A DNA stretch of 64,000 bases, from positions 62,001 through 126,000 of the forward strand of contig AP018270.1 in NCBI GenBank assembly GCA_003994795.1, in the 5' to 3' direction. Positions 44,395 through 53,847 of this stretch are shown one piece after another. The notes below the pieces were generated by a model. The model was not told where the DNA came from. It did no database searches and saw only the letters and a list, made by a program, of their open reading frames with translations. The position numbers and the translations under genes were made by a program. The stretch comes from Cylindrospermum sp. NIES-4074 (GTDB lineage Bacteria; Cyanobacteriota; Cyanobacteriia; Cyanobacteriales; Nostocaceae). Position 1 is the stretch's first letter, and each line of letters begins with the position of its first letter.

Positions 44395-45663
44395 ATGAAA
44401 ATTTGGAATAGACAACTAGGCGATCGCGTAAGTAATATTTACCAATATTTACCCGCCTTTCGCTGGCGTAATTTTCGCCTGTTTTTTGGGGGACAGTTAC
44501 TATCAATGTCTGGGACATTTATGACCCAGCAGTTAACTATTCCTTGGCTGGTATACGACTTGACCCAATCGGCTTGGTTGTTGGGAGTTGCAGGCTTTGT
44601 GCAATTTTTACCGACGTTATTAGTGATTCCCTTTTCCGGCGTATTGTCTGATCGCTGGAGTCGTCGTGACTTGTTAATGCTGGTGCAGATATTGGGAATT
44701 AGCGTTTCCCTGTCCTTAACGATTCTTACCTTTACGAATTGGATTACGTTTCCCATCCTATTGGTACTGAGCGTTCTCAATGGTTTGCTCAAGGGATTAG
44801 ATATGCCCGTGCGCCATACAATCGTCACCGAAACCGTAGACGATCGCGCCGATTGGAGTAATGCGATCGCCTTGAATTCAGTGATGTTAAGTTCCTCGCT
44901 GGTATTGGGGCCCGCTATGGGCGGGATTTTGATTGCGACGCTAGGGGTGAAATATTGTTTTCTCTACGATACCCTCAGCTATATCCCTGCCATCTTTACC
45001 CTACTAGCGATGCGGCTGAAAGTCAGACCTATGCAAACCCTGGCGAGCCTGAGCGATACTGTGCAAAAATTGCGGGAGGGCTTTGAATATGTCTCCAAGT
45101 TCCAGCCGATTAGAGCAATTTTATTAATACTGGCATTACAAGGTTTAGTCGGGATGTCTCATGTCGCGCTCATGCCCATCTTCGCGGCTAAGATTTTAAA
45201 TGGGGATGCAACTACGATGGCTCACCTCAGCACCTCAGCGCCCATTGGCTCGTTGTTTGCTTGTTTGTATCTAAGTGTTAGGCGAGGGATTGCGGGCTTA
45301 GAACGTTTGATTGTAGTCGCTCAAGTCTTGATTGGGATAAGTGTGATTTCCTTCTCACTATCGCGTCAAGTTGGATTATCCATAATCATACTGGTGTTTA
45401 CAGGCTGCTTTTCTATCCTCCTGATTACCAGTAGTAATATGATTATCCAAACCCTAGTTGCCGAGGATAAGCGCGGACGGGTGATGAGTTTTTATGCTCT
45501 AGCAATGGTGGGTATGATGCCCTTTGGGAATCTGTTAGCTGGAACTTTGGCACAGAATTTTGGTGCGACTAATGCCTTGATTGTCTGTGGCGGTCTAAAT
45601 ATCTTAGGTGCGCTATGGTTCTCTACACAATTGCCAGCAGTGAGCCGTTGGATTGGTCGCTAA
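44395..45663 (+). CDS. Major facilitator superfamily exporter, EntS-like
   Basis: A 422-residue membrane protein with about twelve hydrophobic segments. FRLFFGGQLLSMSGTFMTQQ at the start and SGVLSDRWSRRDLLMLVQIL (the loop 2-3 GxLxDRxxRR motif) are typical of the MFS_3/EntS type, which exports siderophores, drugs or metabolites. It is the last plus-strand gene of the sulfur island and has ordinary Met content, so it may not belong to the sulfur regulon. Confidence 0.82.
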   Translation: MKIWNRQLGDRVSNIYQYLPAFRWRNFRLFFGGQLLSMSGTFMTQQLTIPWLVYDLTQSAWLLGVAGFVQFLPTLLVIPFSGVLSDRWSRRDLLMLVQILGISVSLSLTILTFTNWITFPILLVLSVLNGLLKGLDMPVRHTIVTETVDDRADWSNAIALNSVMLSSSLVLGPAMGGILIATLGVKYCFLYDTLSYIPAIFTLLAMRLKVRPMQTLASLSDTVQKLREGFEYVSKFQPIRAILLILALQGLVGMSHVALMPIFAAKILNGDATTMAHLSTSAPIGSLFACLYLSVRRGIAGLERLIVVAQVLIGISVISFSLSRQVGLSIIILVFTGCFSILLITSSNMIIQTLVAEDKRGRVMSFYALAMVGMMPFGNLLAGTLAQNFGATNALIVCGGLNILGALWFSTQLPAVSRWIGR

Positions 45664-45941
45664 ACAAGTTGGTTCTCTGTTGTTACCGGAGTCATGCAAG
45701 ACATAGCGCCAAGTGCCACAGGTCGATTTCGCAAACGGTTATTGTCATACTGCTGCAACCCCCAAATCAGCGTTTAACGTGCGTCCAAAAATATTCAAAC
45801 CATTGGGGCATCAATGGTTGGGTTAGGCAATGTAAGTCGGTCTGAGACTGGGGTTGCTGTTTGACCCCAGAATGCCCACCCTTGAAGGGTAGGGAGTATG
45901 TCAAGACGCTTTCCCTAACCAATGGTAATATCAATCGCAAC
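45664..45941. other. Intergenic stretch, possible transposase debris
   Basis: No intact gene. On the minus strand short open pieces such as QPLMPQWFEYFWTHVKR look like broken transposase sequence, but I cannot assign a family. CACCCTTGAAGGGTAGG is a small hairpin near 45880. Confidence 0.35.
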
Positions 45942-46070
45942 CTATGAGCGATCGCGTTTCTTTTCCTCTGCTTGCAATTGTTGTAGATACTCATCGAGGC
46001 GCTCAAAACTCTGCTCCCAGAATTGACGATATTGTGTATAATTTGCAAATTTCAAAAGAAATTCCACTTT
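45942..46070 (-). pseudogene. C-terminal remnant of an ArsR-family regulator
   Basis: A 42-codon minus-strand frame contains KFANYTQYRQFWEQSFERLD and then EYLQQLQAEEKKRDRS before the stop. This is the C-terminal helix of ArsR-type regulators that accompany SRPBCC proteins. The winged-helix part is missing and a TAA lies directly upstream in frame. One island palindrome (site 9) abuts its truncated end. Confidence 0.55.
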
Positions 46071-46072
46071 TT

Positions 46073-46102
46073 AATCCGGTTAACCGATAGACTTAGCGTA
46101 TT
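46073..46102. promoter_or_regulatory. 30-bp sulfur-island palindrome, site 9 (degenerate)
   Basis: AATCCGGTTA at 46073-46082 and TTAGCGTATT at 46093-46102, spacer ACCGATAGAC. The nearest downstream gene is nifE-like, 611 bp away, so it may be the leftover of a lost gene. Confidence 0.4.
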
Positions 46103-46301
46103 TTAAAATTAAAAGGCTATGATGACCTAAATTAAAGGTGCTACAAGCGTTAAATAAGATACCTATAAAAGTATTAGTAAAAAATTAAATTCCGTAGTTA
46201 AATCATAAAACAGAAAACAAGGTACAGAGAGACAATGTGCCTAATTATTCTGTTTAATTATCTAATAAGATTTGGTTGAAAAATCTAACGACAATAGCTG
46301 T

Positions 46302-46336
46302 TTATCTAAATGTTAGTTATGCTAATATTTAGATAA
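46302..46336. promoter_or_regulatory. Strong AT-rich hairpin upstream of the nifE-like gene
   Basis: TTATCTAAATGTTAG at 46302-46316 and CTAATATTTAGATAA at 46322-46336 pair at 14 of 15 positions around a 5-nt loop. It lies in the 610-bp non-coding gap before 46713 and could be an operator or a terminator of upstream transcription. Confidence 0.45.
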
Positions 46337-46712
46337 GCTAAAACCAGCAAATAAATTATAGTGGTTCTCATTTTAGTGAGTTACATCTCGTTGAGGAGAG
46401 GGGCTAGAGGTTAGAAGCTAAGATATAACTCATGCAATTAAGGATTGCTATAACAGGCTTTCTAAAAATACAGAATGCGTCAGAATGGTTGCTTGTTTTA
46501 TCTGAAATACTAGTGGAACAATTGCTGTTTTTTGTAATTTTCCAGAAATTAGTCCCAATAAACTTCGTCTAACGCGATCTATGACGAGGAGTGGATAATA
46601 GTGAGAAAAATTGGTAATTAAGAATAATAGGAGAAAGGAGATAGAGAGAAAATAACACTCTTAACTCCTCATTCTTGGCTGATTTGTATTCATCTTCAAC
46701 AGGAGAAAAAAC
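46337..46712. other. Leader region of the nifE-like gene
   Basis: No gene seen. AT-rich; contains GAGGAGAGGGGCTAG near 46395 and AGGAGAAAA directly before the start codon at 46713. Confidence 0.45.
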
Positions 46713-48098
46713 ATGAAGAATACTCAAGTAGCAATTAACGAAGCACTCAGTGAAACAGTTTGCAAATCTAACCAGAAAAAACTCACTTGCACAAAACCAC
46801 CACAACCAGGTTCAACCCAAGGAAATTGTCCTTTTGATGGAGCGATGGTTTCTGTCGGAGCTATTACTGATGCTGTTCATTTAGTACATGGTGCTGTTTC
46901 TTGTACTCATAATCCTTGGGCAACTCATGGTAGCCTCTCATCAGGTTCTGAATTATATCAAACAGCTTTTACTACTGACTTTAGTGAGGGTAATATCGTT
47001 TTTGGTGGGGAAAAGAAACTGTACAAAGCTATTGTGAATGTTGCTGACGGCTATCATCCTGCCGCTATTTTCGTTTACGCTACTTGTCTGTCTGCTTTGA
47101 TTGGTGATGATATTGATAGTGTCTGTAAACTAGCTGCACAAAAAATTAATATCCCAGTCATCTATGTAAATGCACCTGGATTTCTTGGTAGTAAGAATTT
47201 AGGGAATCGCATCGGTAATGAAACTTTATTGAATGCTGTCATTGGTACAGCAGAACCTGAATTTATCACACCATTTGATATTAATATTGTTGGTGATTAT
47301 AATGTTGCAGGTGAAACGTGGAATATCCTACCCTTGTTCCAAAAAATGGGTATTCGCGTTCTTTCAAAAATTACAGGTGATGCTCGTTACCAAGAAGTTT
47401 GCTATGCTCATCGTGCCAAATTGAATGTAGTACTTTGCTCAAATGTAGCTATACAAATGGCACAAACTATGGAAGAACGCTATGGGATTCCTTATATTGA
47501 AGAGTCTTTCTATGGTGCGACTAACTTAAACAATTGCTTGCGGAATGTTGCGGCAAAATTAAGCATATCCTTGGAAGATAGTGTTGTTGTCCATGAGCTT
47601 AAAGAACGTACAGAAAAGTTAATTGCCCAAGAAAATGCTGCTCTAGATATTGCTTTAGCTCCTTACCTTGCTGATTTAAAAGGTAAGCGAATTCTTCTTT
47701 CTACTGGTGGTGTGAAAAGTTGGTCACTGATCTTAGCAGCCCAAGACTTGGGAATGGAAGTTATTGCAGCTACGGATGGCAAAACAACACAAGAGGAGAA
47801 AGCTAAAGTTAAACAATATCTTGGTGAAGATGGAATGGTTTTGTCGGACACAACTCCCCAGGCATTATTAAAGGTATTAAACCAAACAAAAGCTGATGTG
47901 TTGATTGCTGGGGCTGGAAATAAATATACAGCACTCAAAGCGCAAATTCCTTTTTTAGACATTAACCATGAACGTCACCATGCTTACGCTGGTTATGCAG
48001 GTTTGGTGGTACTAGCGCGCGAACTACATGAAGCCTTGTATAGTCCTATATGGAAGCAAATTAGCAAACCTGCCCCTTGGGATGAAAAAATTAGCTAG
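46713..48098 (+). CDS. Nitrogenase component 1-type protein, NifE-like, without nif neighbours
   Basis: The 461-residue protein follows NifE over its length: GNCPFDGAMVSVGAITDAVH, SLSSGSELYQTAFTTDFSEG, VFGGEKKLYKAI, ATCLSALIGDD, VNAPGFLGSKNLGNRIGNE, ITGDARYQEV, MEERYGIPYIEESFYG and HERHHAYAGYAGL. Cys39, Cys64 and Cys125 match the three Fe-S ligands of this subunit. NifE works with NifN as scaffold for the nitrogenase cofactor. No nifN, nifD, nifK or nifH is in the window. It could be a spare NifE paralogue or part of a nitrogenase-like reductase; nitrogenase-like enzymes that act on methylthio compounds exist. AGGAG precedes the ATG. Sulfur content is ordinary. Confidence 0.82.
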   Translation: MKNTQVAINEALSETVCKSNQKKLTCTKPPQPGSTQGNCPFDGAMVSVGAITDAVHLVHGAVSCTHNPWATHGSLSSGSELYQTAFTTDFSEGNIVFGGEKKLYKAIVNVADGYHPAAIFVYATCLSALIGDDIDSVCKLAAQKINIPVIYVNAPGFLGSKNLGNRIGNETLLNAVIGTAEPEFITPFDINIVGDYNVAGETWNILPLFQKMGIRVLSKITGDARYQEVCYAHRAKLNVVLCSNVAIQMAQTMEERYGIPYIEESFYGATNLNNCLRNVAAKLSISLEDSVVVHELKERTEKLIAQENAALDIALAPYLADLKGKRILLSTGGVKSWSLILAAQDLGMEVIAATDGKTTQEEKAKVKQYLGEDGMVLSDTTPQALLKVLNQTKADVLIAGAGNKYTALKAQIPFLDINHERHHAYAGYAGLVVLARELHEALYSPIWKQISKPAPWDEKIS

Positions 48099-48149
48099 TG
48101 GATTTAACCTCTGGCACCAGTTACATAATAATTGTGGAAAGTAAATGTT

Positions 48150-48917
48150 GTGACGTTATCAGAGTTCTCGTTAACTGGAAAAATTGCTTTGGTAACTGGA
48201 GCCGGAGGCGGACTAGGGCTAGAAATTGCCCAATTACTTGCTAAAGCTGGTGCGCGTGTTATCGTCAATGGGCGAAACCTTGAACGTCTTAATCAAGCAG
48301 TTGCAGTTATTGAGGCAAGCGGCGGTTTTGTTTTTCCATTACCCTTTGATGTGACAGACGAAGTTGCGGTTCAAAACGCATTTATAGAGATCCGAGAAAA
48401 GTACGGCTGTTTAGATATTCTAGTCAATAATGTTGGAATGCGCGATCGTCGTGGATTGTTCGAGTTTGAAATGGATGCAGTGCGCCGATTAATCAATGCT
48501 GATTTGATTGCACCATTCAATTTGTCACGAGAAGCGGCAAAACTGATGATACACAAGGGTAATGGTCGAATCATCAACATCACATCGATCGCGGGACAAC
48601 TTGCCGATGCAGGTGATGCAGTTTATACAACAGCTAAAGGAGGACTCGAAGCCCTAACTCGCACGCTTGCTGCTGAACTTGGGGCTTTTGGAATTACCGT
48701 CAATGCAGTTGCTCCCGGCTTTTTCGCAACACAGAGCAATGCAGATGTGGTTGCCGATCTAAAAGTCGCCCAATGGTTGAAAAAGCGAACTTCTCTCGGT
48801 CGTTGGGGATCTCCAGAAGAAGTTGCAGGTGCAGTTGTGTTCTTTGCTTCTCCAGCCGCATCTTACATTACGGGTCAAGTTTTAGCAGTTGATGGTGGCT
48901 ACCTTGCTCATTTCTGA
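48150..48917 (+). CDS. Short-chain dehydrogenase/reductase, gluconate-5-dehydrogenase type
   Basis: A classical SDR of about 255 residues: ALVTGAGGGLGLEIAQLLAK (cofactor), NNVG, INITSIAGQLADAGDAVYTT with Tyr-x-x-x-Lys (YTTAK), then PGFFATQSNADV and the GQVLAVDGGYLAHF end. The GTG at 48150 after GGAAAG is preferred to a TTG at 48132. It follows the NifE-like gene by 51 bp and could be co-transcribed, although no functional link is evident. Confidence 0.84.
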   Translation: MTLSEFSLTGKIALVTGAGGGLGLEIAQLLAKAGARVIVNGRNLERLNQAVAVIEASGGFVFPLPFDVTDEVAVQNAFIEIREKYGCLDILVNNVGMRDRRGLFEFEMDAVRRLINADLIAPFNLSREAAKLMIHKGNGRIINITSIAGQLADAGDAVYTTAKGGLEALTRTLAAELGAFGITVNAVAPGFFATQSNADVVADLKVAQWLKKRTSLGRWGSPEEVAGAVVFFASPAASYITGQVLAVDGGYLAHF

Positions 48918-48956
48918 AAATACAGTTTCTCTGCATGAAATATAATCTTTCCATTT

Positions 48957-49335
48957 GTGAATCAAAGTACGGGAGGCAAGGTGTCAGAGGAAAAATCGAG
49001 TTCAATAGGAACACCACTATCAGATGTCGAAATAGATATAACCCTTGTTTACAGTCTGTTATCAGATCAGCATCCAGATCTGATGCACCTGCCGATTCAT
49101 CTTGTTGATGCTGGTTGGGACAATGTAATGTTTCGGCAACCTTATGGGGAATTGGTATAATATCCTTGTCGAGAACGGTGCGATCGCAGGCATCATTGAT
49201 TGGGGCGAAATTACATCAGGTGACATTGCAACAGACCTTGCCTCTATATGGATGCTGTTTGGAGATCCAAAAGCACGCTCCCAAGCACTGGCAGAATACC
49301 AGGGGAAACGCATCTTATTTCTTAATAAAAATTAA
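48957..49335 (+). pseudogene. Phosphotransferase (APH family) gene with internal deletion
   Basis: The first part has IDITLVYSLLSDQHPDLMHL, PIHLVDAGWDNVMFR, the ATP-loop start of aminoglycoside/homoserine phosphotransferases. After a frame change near 49145 comes the C-terminal part: NWYNILVENGAIAGIIDWGE and ITSGDIATDLASIWMLF, with the IDWGE metal site. Roughly 150 residues of the catalytic core, including the HGD loop, are missing. The gene is dead by internal deletion. Confidence 0.7.
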
Positions 49336-49783
49336 AAAGGATTTTAAAATGACATAGATAACTGCAAAAATTGGGAAAATTATAAATAAAATAAATCAAT
49401 AATTGTCACAACAATGAATTCACTTATATTAAGGTGAATTGCTATCTGTTAATACTAAAAAAACTGGTTCTTGCGTAGATTTTATGGTGGTTGAGGATTG
49501 ATTACCACGAAACCCTTACGGGGCAAGGGTTATAAACTATAATGCCCATATTTTCAATGAAATGCCGACACAATAAGGCTTTCAATGATTTTGAACTGGG
49601 TTCTCCATAAAAAGTACCGAAGAACCAAAAAACTTAATTGGTTATGTAAATTTAGTCAATCCCAAACATCTAAAAAACTAACTTATTTATTCACTGCTGT
49701 TTCTGTACTTCATAAACTTGCAACCTGCTGTATAATATTTAGGAAGAATTACTAAAATAAGCTAAATTGTTTATTGATTAAAT
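49336..49783. other. AT-rich intergenic stretch before the IS66 element
   Basis: No gene seen. ACCCTTACGGGGCAAGGGTT near 49510 is a small palindromic repeat; the rest is AT-rich with many stops. Confidence 0.5.
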
Positions 49784-51330
49784 GTAAGGATTCAGGTCAG
49801 GGGGTATTGACAAGTGTGATATGAGAGGGGGAGTATAAAAGGTATGCAAAAAGACTTGCCTCCAAAACTAGAGAGTGAGACCTTGAGACAGTTGGCGACA
49901 GAGCAGCTGGTAGAGATGATTATTGAGCAGGCAAACGCTATAGTTCAGCTAAAATCCAAAGTAATAGAACTACAACAAGAAATAGAGAAACTAAAAGTTA
50001 GTAGAGATTTAGACAGCACAACATCATCAAAACCACCGTCGGGAGACATCCTCAAAAAACCCGAAAACAAACAAGAGGATAAACCAGAAGAGAGTGAGGC
50101 TGCAAAACGGAAACCAGGAGGACAACCAGGGCATCCAGGAAAAACGAGAAAGGGGTTTGGTCGAGTAGATAGGTTTGAGATATTACGACCTCAAATGTGT
50201 AGTTGCTGTGGTCAGAGAGAATTTCGTGCCGAACCAATAAAAATCGAAACACAGCAAGTAGCACAGTTGGTGGAGAGGCCAATCGAAATAGTAGAATATC
50301 AAAGATATACGTGCATTTGCAGCGAGTGTGGCGAAACGCAAACAGCAGAATGGTCTCCAGAGATGGTACCAGGGCAAGATATAGGAATTAGACTACAAGC
50401 TTTCTTGGGATGGATAAATAATTACGGTCATTTATCTTATGAAAAACAACAAGAACTATTGTGGGAACTGGGTGAAATAGAAATCGGGGTGGGAACCTTA
50501 GTAGCCACGAATGAACGAATAGATGGTGCAGTAGCTCAAAGTATTGACTTGCTCAAAGAGTGGATAAAACAAACCCAGCCAAATATCCATTCGGATGAAA
50601 CACCTTGGGTAGTCAAAGGGGTAAAAGAATGGTTATGGATTTTTGCCAACACCGACTTCGCTTTATTTCATGCTGCTGATACTCGTTCTCGCGCCGAATT
50701 AGAATCTCTCCTGGGTTCGAGCTACGAAGGTGTACTTAGTTCTGATGACTATAGCGCGTATAATGGTTATCCAGTAAAAGCCCAACAGAAATGTCTGGCA
50801 CATTTACGCCGTCACTTCAAGAAACTAATTAAGCTTCCAGGCTTAAATAACCAAGAGATTGGGGCAAAATTTATCAACCTGATAGATGAAGCCTTTAAAA
50901 ACTATGCTTTATTCCAACAAACTCAAAACATTGTTGAATTCTTGAGTTGGACATCCGAGTTTAAAACAAAAGTTGAATCTTCTATCAAAATATGGATTGA
51001 TAAAGCCGGAGGGGAAGCCAGTAAACTTTTACGCTCCTTGCGGAATAAAGCTCATCAGTGGTGGTATTTTTTAGACCACCCAGAGATACCGCCTGATAAT
51101 AATTTAGCAGAACGAACGTTACGTTTAGCAGTAACAAAAAGAAAAGTTAGTGGAGGTTCCCGTTCTATAGAGCGGTTCCAAGATACTGCTAATTTATTGA
51201 CGGTCATACAAACTTGTCGTCGTCAAGGACGTTCTGTAATTGAGTTTTTTGAGCAAGCTATAAAAGCCATAGTTAACACTACTGTGCAGACCCCTTCTTT
51301 AATACCTCCAGTTTAGACCTGAATCCTTAC
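49784..51330 (+). mobile_element. IS66-family insertion sequence with 8-bp target duplication
   Basis: Ends are GTAAGGATTCAGGTC (49784-49798) and GACCTGAATCCTTAC (51316-51330), perfect 15-bp inverted repeats. GATTAAAT stands on both sides (49776-49783 and 51331-51338), the 8-bp duplication typical of IS66. The element encodes only the large transposase; the accessory tnpA and tnpB genes are absent. It looks intact and recent. Confidence 0.93.
49844..51316 (+). CDS. IS66-family transposase (TnpC type)
   Basis: The 490-residue protein has an N-terminal coiled coil (IVQLKSKVIELQQEIEKLKV), the S-KPPSGD and KRKPGGQPGHPGKTRKGF linker, a zinc site (CSCCGQ and CICSECGE), and the DDE domain: IHSDETPWVV, LSSDDYSAYNGY and PDNNLAERTLRLAVTKRKVS. 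Full length for the family, and apparently active. Confidence 0.92.
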   Translation: MQKDLPPKLESETLRQLATEQLVEMIIEQANAIVQLKSKVIELQQEIEKLKVSRDLDSTTSSKPPSGDILKKPENKQEDKPEESEAAKRKPGGQPGHPGKTRKGFGRVDRFEILRPQMCSCCGQREFRAEPIKIETQQVAQLVERPIEIVEYQRYTCICSECGETQTAEWSPEMVPGQDIGIRLQAFLGWINNYGHLSYEKQQELLWELGEIEIGVGTLVATNERIDGAVAQSIDLLKEWIKQTQPNIHSDETPWVVKGVKEWLWIFANTDFALFHAADTRSRAELESLLGSSYEGVLSSDDYSAYNGYPVKAQQKCLAHLRRHFKKLIKLPGLNNQEIGAKFINLIDEAFKNYALFQQTQNIVEFLSWTSEFKTKVESSIKIWIDKAGGEASKLLRSLRNKAHQWWYFLDHPEIPPDNNLAERTLRLAVTKRKVSGGSRSIERFQDTANLLTVIQTCRRQGRSVIEFFEQAIKAIVNTTVQTPSLIPPV

Positions 51331-51346
51331 GATTAAATAATTAGTA

Positions 51347-52174
51347 ATGAAGTTTAACCCGAATGAGTTGAATACAGCACGTAAAAATTTACTTGAAAAA
51401 ACCGTTGATTATTTTTTAACCAAAAAAGGTGTTGAGGCTTTATTCGTTCAAGGCTCAGTGGCATCAGGTAACACTGATGAATTTTCAGATATTGATTTTT
51501 GGGTTGTTGTGCAACCAGAATTACACGAGCAATTTTTGTTAGAGCGTTTTTCTGCTCCTAAATATTGGGGAGAATGGATTTACAACGAGTGGACAGCAAT
51601 TCCTTGGATTTGTGTTTCTCATTTTCATCCATTTAATAAAATTGATGTTCTTTACTACAAACCAGAAGACCTACAGCCTTCATCTTGGTTTTTACAACCT
51701 ATTTTAATTATTCTTGACTCCAAGAAGTTAATATATCAAATTATTCAAGCCTCTCAAGGTTTAGAGTTTGTACTGTCTATTGATGAAGTGAATCGGCTTA
51801 TTAGCAAAGGACTAGCGCACGCTGAGGAAGTATACCGTCGCGCTATGCGTGAAGAACTTTTTTATGCTCAGTCTCTGCTTGACAATTTTCGAGTAATAAT
51901 TATTCAATTTGACGATTATTTTCAAAAAAAACCGTCTTCATCTGTATCGGCTCACTTTGAACGACGCGGTAGTCAAATAGTGATTACAGCTTTAAAATAC
52001 TCATATCCATTATTAGAAAAACAATCTATTCTTAATTCTTTAAGTATTTTACTAAATGTATATCAAGAGCAAGTTATCAAACTTTATGAAAGATTGCCAT
52101 TAAACCGAGATATGAAAACCGACTTGTATTGGATTAATATTTTAATTGAATTGTGTAAAAACAGGATTAAGTAG
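51347..52174 (+). CDS. Nucleotidyltransferase-fold protein
   Basis: A 275-residue protein with the nucleotidyltransferase signature: FVQGSVASGNTDEFSDIDFW gives GSxxxG and two Asp of the metal site, followed by FWVVV and KIDVLYY with the third Asp. The remaining 170 residues are helical. It resembles aminoglycoside-adenylyltransferase-like and MNT-type proteins; the target is unknown. It starts 16 bp after one IS end, and its stop codon is at the end of the next IS. The stop would be TAA without the insertion, so the protein is unchanged. Confidence 0.75.
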   Translation: MKFNPNELNTARKNLLEKTVDYFLTKKGVEALFVQGSVASGNTDEFSDIDFWVVVQPELHEQFLLERFSAPKYWGEWIYNEWTAIPWICVSHFHPFNKIDVLYYKPEDLQPSSWFLQPILIILDSKKLIYQIIQASQGLEFVLSIDEVNRLISKGLAHAEEVYRRAMREELFYAQSLLDNFRVIIIQFDDYFQKKPSSSVSAHFERRGSQIVITALKYSYPLLEKQSILNSLSILLNVYQEQVIKLYERLPLNRDMKTDLYWINILIELCKNRIK

Positions 52175-53845
52175 GGCTTGCTGAATAAAGCCAAAAGCTA
52201 GATAAATAAAGAGCTTGAGGGTTAGAAAAGAGGAACGAGGTGGAAGGAAAAAGGGTAAAATAAGTAAAAACCCTTGCATTAAGGTGCATCAAAATGTATC
52301 GAAAAGAGCAGAAACAAGACACGCCACCAGAAGAATTTGAACTACCCTTTGGGGGAAAACTAGCAGCCGATAACCGCTGGGTGATGTTAGCGGAAATAAT
52401 ACCTTGGTCAGAATTTGAGGCAGAATACGCAGCCATATTTACAGAAGAAACAGGCGCGCCAGCGAAAACATTTAGAATGGCATTAGGAGCATTAATAATC
52501 AAAGAAAAACTAGGAATAAGTGATAGAGAAATAGTGGAGCAAATAAGAGAGAATCCCTATCTGCAATACTTTATAGGAATGTCAGCCTATAGTAATAATT
52601 CCCCATTTGACTCATCAATGATGGTTCATTTTCGAGAAAGAATAGATATGAACTTAGTCAACAAATTGAATCAAGAAATAGTCAAAAAGGCGTTAGAAAG
52701 TCAAGAGGAGGCAGAAGTAAAATCAAAAAAGTCAGAGGTCGAGGATTCAAAAAGTGAGGCGACTAATCGAGGGAAATTAATATTAGATGCAAGTTGTGCG
52801 CCATCAGATATAAGTTATCCCACAGATTTAGGATTATTAAATCAAGCGAGAAAGCAGACAGAAATAATTATAGATACATTATATAACTCCCTCTTGGGAA
52901 AAACAAATAACAAACCAAGAACCTATAGAAAAAGAGCGAGAAAGAATTATTTGGCAGTAGCCAGAAGAAGAAGACCAACAGTTAAACAAAGAAGAGAAGC
53001 AATTAAAAAGCAACTACAATACATCAAAAGAAATTTAGCGCACATTCAGCAACTAATAGATTCAGATGCGTCACTATTAAAACTGAGCAACAGACAATAT
53101 AAAATGTTGTTAGTAGTCACAGAAGTATATCGTCAACAATTATGGTTATATGAAAATAAAAACCGGAGTATAGAAGATAGGATTGTGAGTTTAAGTCAAC
53201 CGCATATTCGTCCCATAGTTCGTGGCAAAGCAGCTAAAAACACAGAGTTTGGGGCCAAGTTTTCCGCCAGTTGCTTTGATGGCTATGTATTTTTAGACCA
53301 CATCAGTTGGAATAATTTTAATGAATCAGGGGACTTAAAATCACAAGTAGAAGCCTATAAAAATTACACTGGATATTATCCTGAATCAGTTCATGTTGAT
53401 AAGATTTATCGCACAAGGGAAAATAGAGCTTGGTGTCAAGACAGAGGAATTAGAATCAGTGGTCCGCCATTAGGAAGACCACCCAAAAATGTTAGTAAAG
53501 AAAATAAGAAACAAGCTGCTGATGATGAAAGAATTCGTAACTGTATTGAGGGCAAATTTGGACAAGGTAAACGAAGATTTAGCCTGGGTAGAATCATGGC
53601 TAAACTGCCTCATACTTCTTTAACTTCTATTGCTATTTCTTTTTTAGTTATGAATCTTTCTACCTTGTTATCACGGCTTTTTTGGGGATTTTTGTGTCAT
53701 TTTTTCAGAACAACGTCTTTTTTTCGCTCTCGTATTAACGAAAGTTATCGTTCAGGGAATTCATCCAATAAAAACTTATTTTTTACTCTGTCTGACTATT
53801 TTGTTAATTCTTCTCTTTCCTTTTCTTGACTTTTTCAGCAAGCCC
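52174..53845 (+). mobile_element. IS5/IS1182-type insertion sequence
   Basis: Left end GGGCTTGCTGAATAAAG (52174) and right end CTTTTTCAGCAAGCCC (to 53845) are inverted repeats. TA flanks both sides (52172-52173, 53846-53847), a possible target duplication. The element is 1672 bp with one transposase gene. It inserted in the stop codon region of the nucleotidyltransferase gene. Confidence 0.85.
52294..53829 (+). CDS. IS5/IS1182-type transposase
   Basis: A 511-residue transposase. FELPFGGKLAADNRWVMLAE, then KTFRMALGALIIKEKLGISD and SPFDSSMMVHFRERID are the N-terminal part shared by this group; ILDASCAPSDISYPTDLGLL holds the first Asp; the second is in SVHVDKIYRTREN, and CIEGKFGQGKRRFSLGRIMA holds the Glu. 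The middle is a long basic insertion (about residues 215-300). The frame is intact, so it is probably active. Confidence 0.88.
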   Translation: MYRKEQKQDTPPEEFELPFGGKLAADNRWVMLAEIIPWSEFEAEYAAIFTEETGAPAKTFRMALGALIIKEKLGISDREIVEQIRENPYLQYFIGMSAYSNNSPFDSSMMVHFRERIDMNLVNKLNQEIVKKALESQEEAEVKSKKSEVEDSKSEATNRGKLILDASCAPSDISYPTDLGLLNQARKQTEIIIDTLYNSLLGKTNNKPRTYRKRARKNYLAVARRRRPTVKQRREAIKKQLQYIKRNLAHIQQLIDSDASLLKLSNRQYKMLLVVTEVYRQQLWLYENKNRSIEDRIVSLSQPHIRPIVRGKAAKNTEFGAKFSASCFDGYVFLDHISWNNFNESGDLKSQVEAYKNYTGYYPESVHVDKIYRTRENRAWCQDRGIRISGPPLGRPPKNVSKENKKQAADDERIRNCIEGKFGQGKRRFSLGRIMAKLPHTSLTSIAISFLVMNLSTLLSRLFWGFLCHFFRTTSFFRSRINESYRSGNSSNKNLFFTLSDYFVNSSLSFS

Positions 53846-53847
53846 TA

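Noticed and set aside
46713-48098. A full nitrogenase or methylthio-alkane reductase system at this locus
   Set aside because: Only one component-1-type gene is present; no partner subunit or reductase protein is encoded in the window.
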